A DNA stretch of 64,000 bases from Streptococcus oralis (lineage in GTDB: Bacteria > Bacillota > Bacilli > Lactobacillales > Streptococcaceae): contig NZ_CP029257.1 in NCBI RefSeq assembly GCF_024399415.1, positions 457,501-521,500 of the forward strand, written 5' to 3'. Made by a program: the position numbers and the translations under genes. Numbering within the stretch: position 1 is the first letter of the stretch; each line of letters begins with the position of its first letter. Positions 57,233-64,000 of this stretch are shown piece by piece. The notes beneath the pieces are model-generated. The model saw nothing but the letters and a program-made list of their open reading frames with translations, ran no database searches and had not been told where the DNA came from.

Positions 57233-57318
57233 GCAGCAAGGAAATATTGCTTTTATGGTATATTATAAGGGAGCTATAGTTAGCTGTTTTATTGAATATT
57301 ATAAGTAAGGAGAGGATT

Positions 57319-58035
57319 ATGAAAAAACGCATGTTTTTTGAAATGTTACTTTTAGGGGGATTGATCATGATAGGATTGGCAGGATGTGGAGAAAATAAAA
57401 ATAGTCGAGCATGGATTGAGAACAAAGTATCTGAGGTTAGTCGTGTCTATCCAACCGAGAACCTGTTTGATTTGTTTAAGCAATTTCCGGAAGGGTTTGA
57501 GATTAGAAGTACTGATACTTACGATGAGACGAAGGACTATTCTCGTTATCAGAAGATTGAACTCGTAGGAAATGCAGAAACAAAAGAAATAACTGGTAAT
57601 TTTAAAAGAATAGAAGCTCGAGGTAATTCTTATGAAGAAAAAGTGCTTTTAGAAAGCCGTATTGTGTACACTGAAAAAGGATTAGAATTTTTGAATACAG
57701 AAGTTTCTATAGATGATTTGTTTTATGATGGGTTTTTATTTCAAAAGTTAGAACTAAATAAAGCAGTTCTATCTCGATTTGAGCTCAAAAAAACGTACTA
57801 TAATTGGGAGACTGGTGATGCTTCTATTACTTATAAAAATGTAAATAGTAAAATTATTCAGGATTACTTCCATATACAATCAAGTGAGTCGTTAGACCTT
57901 TTTATTAGTGCAGACCACTCTGCAACTATTGGCTATGAATACGGTTATCCTGTGGTTTTTGACGGAGAAAATATATCTCATTCAGAACTTATAACAGGAA
58001 AAAGTAAGAGTATGGAGAAGATAGATGACAAATAG
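57319..58035 (+). CDS. TilA-like immunity lipoprotein, copy 4
   Basis: A 238-residue lipoprotein. Conserved signal peptide, lipobox LAGC and residues to 67 (SRAWIEN instead of SREWIEN). The mature part after residue 68 (IRSTDTYDETKDYSRYQKIEL) is unlike the other copies, implying a distinct target. Its 3' end overlaps the start of stub 4. Confidence 0.7.
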   Translation: MKKRMFFEMLLLGGLIMIGLAGCGENKNSRAWIENKVSEVSRVYPTENLFDLFKQFPEGFEIRSTDTYDETKDYSRYQKIELVGNAETKEITGNFKRIEARGNSYEEKVLLESRIVYTEKGLEFLNTEVSIDDLFYDGFLFQKLELNKAVLSRFELKKTYYNWETGDASITYKNVNSKIIQDYFHIQSSESLDLFISADHSATIGYEYGYPVVFDGENISHSELITGKSKSMEKIDDK

Positions 58036-58120
58036 TAATGTACTGACCTTGGAGACGTCTAATCTGACTTACGAATGTGAACAAGATGCAAGGAATTGTT
58101 GCTTTTATGGTATACTATAA
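58025..58120 (+). pseudogene. Toxin-start stub 4
   Basis: Thirty-one codons, MTNSNVLTLETSNLTYECEQ then DARNCCFYGIL and stop. It retains CAA (Gln) where stubs 1-3 have TAA, showing that those stops arose from the same Gln codon. Confidence 0.7.
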
Positions 58121-58170
58121 GGGAACTATGATTAGTTGTTTTATTGAATATCATAAGTAAGGAGAAAGTT

Positions 58171-58869
58171 ATGAAAAAACGCATGTTTCTCATAATGGTA
58201 CTTTTAGGAGGATTGATAATGATGAGCTTGGCAGGGTGTGGAGAAAACAAGAATAGTCGAGAATGGATTGAGAATAAAGTCTCTGAGGTTAGTCGTGTCT
58301 ATCCAACCGAGAATCTGTTTGATTTGTTTAAGCAATTTCCGAAAGGGTTTAATATTACTCAAACATTTTATAAGGATTCGCTCAGAACAGTAGTTTCCTT
58401 AGATGGAGATGAAGAAAGTCAAACCATAAAAGGAAAGATAGAGACTATGCAAATCTCTACTGATCCATATAAAGAAGAAGTGAAAGAGCATGTTGATGTA
58501 GAATATAAAGATGGTGAATTTATATTTTCTAGCAATGAGGTAGCGGAAAAAATTTGGGATTATAAAGGTTTTCTATTTCAAAAATTAAGTTTGAATAGAG
58601 ATGTTTTATCTCAAATGAAGCTTGAAAAGTTTCAATATTATTCAAATCGCAATGTGTTTGAAATCTATTATTTTAGTGATGACTCTACGATAAATAATTT
58701 CCTTAATTCAAAAGGAGAACACATCTTATCAATAAGTGGCTCGGAATCTTATAATAATACAAAAGGTTATCGATTGAATGTTAATATTGCTTTTAAGGAT
58801 AACCCAAATGATGGAATGAGTGAGATAGTTTCAAGTTGGATAGATGATAGAAATAGTGTTTCTAATTAA
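58171..58869 (+). CDS. TilA-like immunity lipoprotein, copy 5 (next to toxin)
   Basis: A 232-residue lipoprotein, lipobox LAGC, conserved first 67 residues (FPKGF here) and a unique C-terminal domain (NITQTFYKDSLRTVVSLDGD onward). It lies 59 bases upstream of the intact lipase, so it is the most likely cognate immunity protein. AAGGAGAAAG before the ATG. Confidence 0.72.
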   Translation: MKKRMFLIMVLLGGLIMMSLAGCGENKNSREWIENKVSEVSRVYPTENLFDLFKQFPKGFNITQTFYKDSLRTVVSLDGDEESQTIKGKIETMQISTDPYKEEVKEHVDVEYKDGEFIFSSNEVAEKIWDYKGFLFQKLSLNRDVLSQMKLEKFQYYSNRNVFEIYYFSDDSTINNFLNSKGEHILSISGSESYNNTKGYRLNVNIAFKDNPNDGMSEIVSSWIDDRNSVSN

Positions 58870-58928
58870 TTTGCTAACATTTAAAACATCCTGATTGACC
58901 TGATTATAAATAAGGAGCATGCGAAAGA

Positions 58929-60206
58929 ATGAGTGAAAAAGAATCAGTTAACAGTGGAATTCCAACTCTGGATGCAGCGAACCTGACTTATGAATTTGAG
59001 AATGCAAGGTGGAGAGGAGCAACTGATGAACAAATTTTAGATAAGAAAATAGGTGCTCAAAAGGATAAGACTATCCCCTCCAACCTCCAATATCTAGATG
59101 ATTTTCATGATGATTCCGCTGGCACAAGTGGTACAGCCTTCCTAGATAAGGACAGTGGAGAGGTGATCATTGCCTATACGGGAACGAATCCTAATGCGGA
59201 TATAGTCAAGGATGTCGCTACAGATGTCGGTAGTATAGCCATGGCGCTCGGTTTTCATTATGATGAAGCTTTCAAATTTTATGAAAGGATTCGACAGAGA
59301 TATGGGGATAATATTACTCTAACTGGACATTCTTTAGGAGGGAACATCGCTCAGAGGGTGGCCTTAGAGTATAACGCTCCGCGTACTGTGGTATATAACT
59401 CAGCCCCTCTCTATTTAGAAGGTCTTATCGAATCTAAAGATAAAATCATAGATTATCTGACTCCGTGGGATTCGGCAAGGGAGAAGATAATCAATAAACA
59501 AAAGACATTCACAGGTCAAGTAGTACGAATCCGGACTCAAGATGACTTTCTTAACAATATCTCAAAGCCTTTTTTAGGTGTATACTTGGGAGAAGATTAT
59601 CTGCTTGAAAATTCTGGTGGGCACAATATTGACCCAGATATTACGGGTGATAAAAATCAAATTAACCAAATCAAGGATATTTTGGAAAAACAGAGTCCAG
59701 AGAAAATGACTGGACTTGAAAAGAAGAACTATGAGACCCTGAAGAAATTACAAGGTGTCAAAAATGGACTTCTAAAACAGTTGAATACTAAATTTTTATC
59801 AGATGGCAGTATAAGTAGCCATGAGATGTTTTTCTTGGATAGTGTCCAAGCAACAGCTGTTGCGACGGCAATGACAGAGAGTGTCAGTAACGGACACAGC
59901 GAGATTGAGGCAGTGGCTAAAAAAGCAGTTACAGATGCTGAAACACTCTACGATAACAGTAAGGAAGTTCCCTGGTTTGTAACAGAGTTAACTAATGATG
60001 AGATAGAGGATGTCTATGTAGAAGCTGGGGTAACGTATGATAGTATTGTGGGTGAGACTCAGAGACATTTTGATAAAAAAGTAAGTAAATCAGCTGCGAT
60101 TGTAAAAGCCTTTACGGATTTGGAAACCAACATTCAGAAAGGTGTTGAACAGGCGGTTGAAGGAGACGAAAGCTTGGCAAGGGATATTAATCAATGGACA
60201 AACTAG
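58929..60206 (+). CDS. TslA-like reverse-domain lipase toxin, type VII secretion candidate
   Basis: A 425-residue protein. Residues ~30-235 form a class 3 lipase domain: DKDSGEVIIAYTGTNP, nucleophile elbow GHSLGGN (Ser135) and a candidate His232 in SGGHNID. Residues ~250-425 are predicted helical (QIKDILEKQSPEKMTGLEKKN ... FTDLETNIQKGVEQAVEG), like an LXG-type targeting domain, but at the C-terminus. There is no signal peptide. This is the order described for S. aureus TslA, a T7SS-exported phospholipase whose helical C-terminus binds TlaA and TlaB. The two small helical genes downstream overlap it, completing the match. The T7SS itself is outside the window. Confidence 0.72.
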   Translation: MSEKESVNSGIPTLDAANLTYEFENARWRGATDEQILDKKIGAQKDKTIPSNLQYLDDFHDDSAGTSGTAFLDKDSGEVIIAYTGTNPNADIVKDVATDVGSIAMALGFHYDEAFKFYERIRQRYGDNITLTGHSLGGNIAQRVALEYNAPRTVVYNSAPLYLEGLIESKDKIIDYLTPWDSAREKIINKQKTFTGQVVRIRTQDDFLNNISKPFLGVYLGEDYLLENSGGHNIDPDITGDKNQINQIKDILEKQSPEKMTGLEKKNYETLKKLQGVKNGLLKQLNTKFLSDGSISSHEMFFLDSVQATAVATAMTESVSNGHSEIEAVAKKAVTDAETLYDNSKEVPWFVTELTNDEIEDVYVEAGVTYDSIVGETQRHFDKKVSKSAAIVKAFTDLETNIQKGVEQAVEGDESLARDINQWTN

Positions 60207-60610
60207 AAGAAATCCAAGTGAAAATAAAAAAGCAAGAAGAGGGACTTTGGTCCTTGGAGGATGACTATAGAACTGCTAAGAAGAAAATAGAAGAATCCTA
60301 TGAAAGTTTAGATCATAATCGTTCTCAGTTGACAAGACTATATGAGGAGTTTGAGAACATTGCTTATGATTTTGGTAGACAGAAATCTGGAGACGATGGG
60401 GAGCACCATCAATTTCTGATGTTATTGGAATCTTATTCAAGTGAGACGAGTAGTGAGTATCTTCGGCAGTATGCTAAAATAGAGGCAAAAGATGAAGAGT
60501 TGCAGACTCAGTACCGAAAAGAGCGCTCTCGCTTAGAAAAAGAGTTAGAAGAGAGTTATAGTCAAAGAAAAGACTTATATGAGTTAGAAAGGAGGCAGAA
60601 GAAATGCTAG
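60194..60610 (+). CDS. TlaA-like helical partner protein
   Basis: A 138-residue, highly charged coiled-coil protein (MDKLEEIQVKIKKQEEGLWS; ending SQRKDLYELERRQKKC). It overlaps the lipase gene by 13 bases. Small helical partners that pair with the LXG-type domain are a standard part of T7SSb substrates. Family assignment (DUF5082/DUF3958-like) is by general resemblance only. Confidence 0.6.
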   Translation: MDKLEEIQVKIKKQEEGLWSLEDDYRTAKKKIEESYESLDHNRSQLTRLYEEFENIAYDFGRQKSGDDGEHHQFLMLLESYSSETSSEYLRQYAKIEAKDEELQTQYRKERSRLEKELEESYSQRKDLYELERRQKKC

Positions 60611-60918
60611 TGGATTTAGTCATAGATGCTTTGATTGGACCTATGTCAGAATCAGCCAGACGAGAAATCAAAAAAACATTAGAAAGAGCAGCTATCAAAG
60701 CATTTTGTGCTCCTCCTATAAAATCAGGTAGAAAAGGTATTGTAGATAAGTACGATGAGGAGATAGGGGTTCTTGCTATGACAAATAAAACTGCTGTAAC
60801 GACTTTAGCAGCTCAAATGGATAGCTCAATTAATGGGTTGGGACAAAAAGCCATTAGCGAGACTATTAGTAAAAATAGTACATCTTTTGAAGATTTAACT
60901 CCGAAAAAGAAAAAATAG
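60604..60918 (+). CDS. TlaB-like small helical partner protein
   Basis: A 104-residue protein, N-terminal hydrophobic/amphipathic part (MLVDLVIDALIGPMSESARR), helical middle (TTLAAQMDSSINGLGQKAIS) and Lys-rich tail. It overlaps the TlaA-like gene by seven bases and ends the operon before a terminator. I see no WXG motif. Role as second partner is inferred from position. Confidence 0.55.
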   Translation: MLVDLVIDALIGPMSESARREIKKTLERAAIKAFCAPPIKSGRKGIVDKYDEEIGVLAMTNKTAVTTLAAQMDSSINGLGQKAISETISKNSTSFEDLTPKKKK

Positions 60919-60968
60919 TGCTTTAACTATGCCATGTTCCTTTCCAATTTTTCCAAATATTCCTATTC

Positions 60969-60990
60969 AAAGTCATCTTCGGATGGCTTT
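60969..60990 (+). terminator. Terminator after the toxin operon
   Basis: AAAGTCATC and GATGGCTTT stem closed by a TTCG tetraloop (60978-60981) and followed by T-rich sequence. Confidence 0.75.
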
Positions 60991-61024
60991 TTGATAAGTT
61001 ACTAGAAATGTAGAGGTGCTAGAG

Positions 61025-61816
61025 ATGCGTCAAGAATTACAAAGAAAAGTGACAGAAGAAAAACCAAGCTATAGTCGAGAAGAAATTCAGTGGTTGCTTG
61101 AGCATTTAGGAGATCCCTCTCCAGAAATTCGAGATGAACTTGTTTTTACGAGTTTGGCTAGAGGAATTCAAGAAGAACTGTTTTCCCTTGAGCAGTTTCA
61201 GTTTATCTCAGAAGAGGTCTCCTCTAATGAAAGGCTATACAAAGAGATTGATAGTAGAGGAGTTTCAACTCTTAAACGTTCTTTTAGGGCGCTTATTTAT
61301 GCCAATCTTTTGTATGCAGATGGTAACGAGCACTCTCTTTTCTATAAAGGCTTAAAAGCTGATATAAGAAATGCTATGCTATCTCAAGGTTTGTATTACC
61401 TTAAAAAAGAAAAGGATACGACAGGTTTTTCAAGTCAGTATGGTTGGGTTCACGCTTTTGCGCATGGAGCGGATCTCTTGACGGAAGTCGTTTGTCATCC
61501 AGATTTTCCTAGTAACAGATTTTCTGAAGTATTTGATGTACTGGGTCAATTATTTAAAAGAATTACCATTCGTTTTACAAATGATGAGGACTGGCGCTTA
61601 GCGAGAGTACTTTATGAACCCATTTTGCAAGGGAAATTAGGGCAAGAACAAGTAGCTTCTTGGATAAAAACTATTGACTTTCCGATAGAAGAGAGGGAAG
61701 ATTTTTATAAATTTTCCAACTTCAGATCCTGTCTGTTGGAAGTCTATATCCAACTTGACCAGAAAAATAGTTTACAAGATGCCTTGAAAGAAGCCATTCA
61801 ATCTTTTCAGTACTAA
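61025..61816 (+). CDS. DUF2785 protein
   Basis: A 263-residue helical protein with the DUF2785 pattern (SFRALIYANLLYAD, then YGWVHAFAHGADLLTEVVCHPDF). Start ATG 61025 after AGAGGTGCTAGAG; a GTG at 61016 is an alternative. Function unknown. It lies just past the toxin terminator and is probably not part of that system. Confidence 0.75.
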   Translation: MRQELQRKVTEEKPSYSREEIQWLLEHLGDPSPEIRDELVFTSLARGIQEELFSLEQFQFISEEVSSNERLYKEIDSRGVSTLKRSFRALIYANLLYADGNEHSLFYKGLKADIRNAMLSQGLYYLKKEKDTTGFSSQYGWVHAFAHGADLLTEVVCHPDFPSNRFSEVFDVLGQLFKRITIRFTNDEDWRLARVLYEPILQGKLGQEQVASWIKTIDFPIEEREDFYKFSNFRSCLLEVYIQLDQKNSLQDALKEAIQSFQY

Positions 61817-61924
61817 GGATAAGCGAGTCGTTTCATGATTTTCAAATACTTTCCAGTCAATTTTCTTGAAACACTTTCCTTCTTTTGATAGACTAATACA
61901 TAGTTTGAAAAAAGGAGATTTACC

Positions 61925-62593
61925 ATGAAAAAATTTGTTGCTGAATTAATCGGTACATTTATGCTTGTGTTCATTGGAACAGGAGCTGTTGTTTTTGGAA
62001 ATGGTCTTAATGGCCTTGGACACCTTGGAATTGCTTTTGCCTTTGGTTTGGCAATCGTAGTTGCAGCTTTCTCAATCGGAACTGTTTCAGGTGCACACTT
62101 GAACCCGGCGGTTTCGATCGCTATGTTTGTAAACAAACGTTTGTCATCTTCAGAGCTTGTAAACTATATCCTTGGACAAGTAGTTGGAGCTTTCCTTGCG
62201 TCAGCTGCAGTATTCTTCCTCTTGTCTAACTCAGGCATGTCAACTGCTAGTCTTGGTGAAAATGCCTTGGCAAACGGTGTCACTGTCTTTGGTGGATTCT
62301 TGTTTGAAGTCATCGCAACTTTCTTGTTTGTCCTAGTTATCATGACTGTAACATCAGCAAGCAAGGGTAATGGCGCAATCGCTGGTTTGGTAATCGGCTT
62401 GTCCTTGATGGCTATGATCCTTGTGGGATTGAACATTACTGGCCTTTCAGTAAATCCAGCTCGTAGCTTGGCTCCTGCTGCATTGGTAGGTGGTGCAGCC
62501 CTTCAACAAGTATGGATTTTCATCCTTGCCCCAATCGTTGGTGGCGTTCTTGCAGCACTTGTTGCGAAAAATTTCCTTGGAACAGAAGAATAA
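61925..62593 (+). CDS. Aquaporin (AqpZ-like)
   Basis: A 222-residue MIP channel with six helices and both NPA half-helices (SGAHLNPAVSIAM, near 63, and SVNPARSLAPAAL, near 178). Narrow-pore type: length and the Phe/His-like AFSIGTVSGAH context suggest a water channel rather than a glycerol facilitator, which is not certain. Confidence 0.88.
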   Translation: MKKFVAELIGTFMLVFIGTGAVVFGNGLNGLGHLGIAFAFGLAIVVAAFSIGTVSGAHLNPAVSIAMFVNKRLSSSELVNYILGQVVGAFLASAAVFFLLSNSGMSTASLGENALANGVTVFGGFLFEVIATFLFVLVIMTVTSASKGNGAIAGLVIGLSLMAMILVGLNITGLSVNPARSLAPAALVGGAALQQVWIFILAPIVGGVLAALVAKNFLGTEE

Positions 62594-62602
62594 TTGAAAC
62601 TC

Positions 62603-62641
62603 AAAAAGCCTTGCTCCTCAGTTTGAGGAACAGGGCTTTTT
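62603..62641. terminator. Terminator between aquaporin and queF
   Basis: AAAAAGCC...GGGCTTTTT outer stem with CTCCTCA/TTGAGGA inner pairing; convergent genes on both sides. Confidence 0.8.
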
Positions 62642-62650
62642 CGTATCTGT

Positions 62651-63142
62651 TTAACGGTTGTCAATTTTCTCTGGATAAAGGTCGTGCTGGAAGAGGCGTT
62701 GTTCTGCCAAACCTTCATACTTGCTTCCAGGTCTACCGTAGTTGTAGTAGGGGTCGATTGAGATGCCACCGCGCGGAGTGAATTTTCCCCATACCTCCAA
62801 ATAGCGAGGGTTTAGTAGATTGACCAAGTCTTTCCCGATGGTGTTGATACAGTTTTCGTGAAAATCCCCATGGTTTCGATAGCTAAAGAGGTAGAGTTTG
62901 AGGGATTTTGACTCGACGCAGAGCTTGTCAGGAATGTAGGAAATATAAATGGTCGCAAAGTCTGGCTGAGCAGTGATTGGGCAAAGGGAGGTAAATTCAG
63001 GACAGTTGAATTTGATGAAATAATCATTTTCCACATGACGATTGTCAAAGGATTCGAGAACTTCTGGTTGATAGTCAAAAATGTAGTTGGTTTCTTTGTT
63101 GCCCAGTAGGCTTAGGTTTTTCATTTCTTCTTGTTGTGACAT
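62651..63142 (-). CDS. queF: NADPH-dependent 7-cyano-7-deazaguanine reductase (QueF)
   Basis: A 163-residue type I QueF: catalytic Cys in [13 protein letters not shown] (near residue 56), the ES motif [13 protein letters not shown] and FHENCIN. It reduces preQ0 to preQ1 in queuosine synthesis. Third gene of the que operon, 17 bases after queE. Confidence 0.95.
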   Translation of the reverse strand: MSQQEEMKNLSLLGNKETNYIFDYQPEVLESFDNRHVENDYFIKFNCPEFTSLCPITAQPDFATIYISYIPDKLCVESKSLKLYLFSYRNHGDFHENCINTIGKDLVNLLNPRYLEVWGKFTPRGGISIDPYYNYGRPGSKYEGLAEQRLFQHDLYPEKIDNR

Positions 63143-63159
63143 GTTTTTTTCTTTCTAAT

Positions 63160-63876
63160 TTAAACACCACGTTGGTTGTCGTAGAGGAGGGTATGGAGTT
63201 GAGGAAGGACGCGGACATTGCCCCAGCTATCGTCAGTAGCGACACATTCCCAGAGTTCTTTGAGTCGGTCTAGTTGGTCTTGGACAATATTGCCTGTAGC
63301 CTTGGGCTCAGGATTTCCAGCCGATAAGAAAAGGACATCTGGTTGGTAGCGTTCTTGAATCCCTTTAGCAAAGGCCAAATCGGCATCATCAAAGACAGGG
63401 ATTTTAAAGGTGACCTTGTCTGGATCCAATTGGGAAACGATAAAGTCCAAGGTCTCGAAGTTGACTTCCATCTTTGATGAAGGAGGCTTGGGGCTCAGAG
63501 TGACCTGGTCGATGTCTTTTAACCAATTTTGCCAGCGAGAACCTTGAGTCTCAACAGCCAGAGTGATACCGCGTTCCTTGAGCTTGGTGACGAGTTCGGC
63601 CATGTTAGCTGCTAGGATAGCGGGATTTCCGCCAGATAGGGTTACATAGTCGTAGCTTCCTAGCTTATCTAAGGCTGCAATGACTTCATCAGCGGTCATG
63701 CGAGTTGGTTTTTCAGAACCATCCCAAGTAAAGGCAGAGTCGCACCAGTCGCAGTGGTAGTCGCAACCAGCAGTGCGGACAAACATGGTTTTCTGCCCGA
63801 TAGCACGACCTTCACCTTGAAAGGTTGGGCCGAAAATTTCCAGAACTGGTAGTTTGAGGACACGTTCCCTAGTCAT
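63160..63876 (-). CDS. queE: 7-carboxy-7-deazaguanine synthase (radical SAM, QueE)
   Basis: A 238-residue radical-SAM enzyme with the cluster motif GCDYHCDWC (CxxxCxxC, near residues 34-41) and LPVLEIFGPTFQGEG at the start. It converts carboxytetrahydropterin to CDG. Its start overlaps the queD stop by eight bases. Confidence 0.93.
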   Translation of the reverse strand: MTRERVLKLPVLEIFGPTFQGEGRAIGQKTMFVRTAGCDYHCDWCDSAFTWDGSEKPTRMTADEVIAALDKLGSYDYVTLSGGNPAILAANMAELVTKLKERGITLAVETQGSRWQNWLKDIDQVTLSPKPPSSKMEVNFETLDFIVSQLDPDKVTFKIPVFDDADLAFAKGIQERYQPDVLFLSAGNPEPKATGNIVQDQLDRLKELWECVATDDSWGNVRVLPQLHTLLYDNQRGV

Positions 63877-64000
63877 CTAACCACTCCCGTCTAAACTCCG
63901 CAAAGGCAGTCGGAGTCTCATAGAGACGAACATATTCCAAACGGAGATTGCGCTCGTCTGGCAACTCTTGGCTCATGGTTTGAAAAATCCAGTAAACCAT
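63869..64000 (-). CDS. queD: 6-carboxytetrahydropterin synthase QueD, C-terminal end
   Basis: The frame is open to the window's right edge and encodes 43 C-terminal residues (LRLEYVRLYETPTAFAEFRR), typical of the QueD end. It overlaps queE, so queD-queE-queF form one operon. Any preQ1 riboswitch would be further upstream, outside the window. Confidence 0.8.
   Translation of the reverse strand: MVYWIFQTMSQELPDERNLRLEYVRLYETPTAFAEFRREWLDD

Noticed and set aside
54803..58869. Repeated units suggesting CRISPR or a satellite array
   Set aside because: Repeat units are 0.7-0.85 kb with coding content, irregular divergence and promoters; they are tandem paralogous genes.

Overview
The window comes from a low-GC Gram-positive coccus of the Streptococcus mitis/pneumoniae group. 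Evidence is a BOX repeat, a galR-galKT locus beside czcD/sczA, the teichoic-acid sugar genes, the competence prepilin peptidase, an Mga-like regulator and a gene order that I recall as closely matching pneumococcal chromosomes. It is ordinary streptococcal core sequence broken up by several accessory insertions. || Layout. 1-2.7 kb: end of a SnoaL-like gene and the egtV-egtU ergothioneine-type importer. 2.8-7.6 kb: a foreign, more GC-rich block with a four-gene ECF transporter followed by decayed lactococcal-type plasmid genes (hsdS start, DUF536 gene, repB end, IS6-family transposase). Its right end removes the 5' half of pnuC. 8-10 kb: zinc regulator sczA and efflux pump czcD. 10-14 kb: galR, galK, galT and a thioesterase. 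14.4-18 kb: xpt-pbuX under a guanine riboswitch, a VOC protein and exoA. 18-22.7 kb: two YetF/DUF3290-type membrane genes, a BOX element inside a terminator, and a heterodimeric ABC exporter. 22.8-24.8 kb: sugar transferase and aminotransferase, probably for teichoic acid. 24.8-33 kb: the tryptophan operon with two tandem tryptophan T-boxes and a second trpB. || 33-34.5 kb: a WYL regulator/effector-binding pair flanked by a 50-bp direct repeat copied from the prepilin peptidase gene. 35-40.8 kb: small genes, an alkaline-shock/Gls24 membrane-stress operon (including a 56-residue DUF2273 protein) and an Mga-family regulator. 40.8-45.8 kb: oxidoreductase genes with an Rrf2 regulator and an HdeD-like gene, sitting between degenerate copies of the 3' end of tRNA-Lys and its terminator, like scars of tRNA-targeted islands. 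45.8-46.0 kb: tRNA-Lys(CTT) and 6S RNA, then rarA. 47-53.6 kb: housekeeping genes (M50 protease-like, NUDIX, GNAT, prmA, rsmE, pepF). || 53.6-61 kb is the most interesting part: five tandem paralogous lipoproteins, then a lipase with an N-terminal lipase domain and a helical C-terminus, then two small helical proteins. This matches the layout of the type VII-secreted reverse-domain lipase TslA with partners TlaA/TlaB and immunity lipoproteins TilA. Four of the lipoprotein genes are followed by a short stub of the toxin's start, so the array looks like a stack of immunity genes left by successive toxin replacements. 61-64 kb: DUF2785, aquaporin and the end of the queuosine operon (queF, queE, end of queD).
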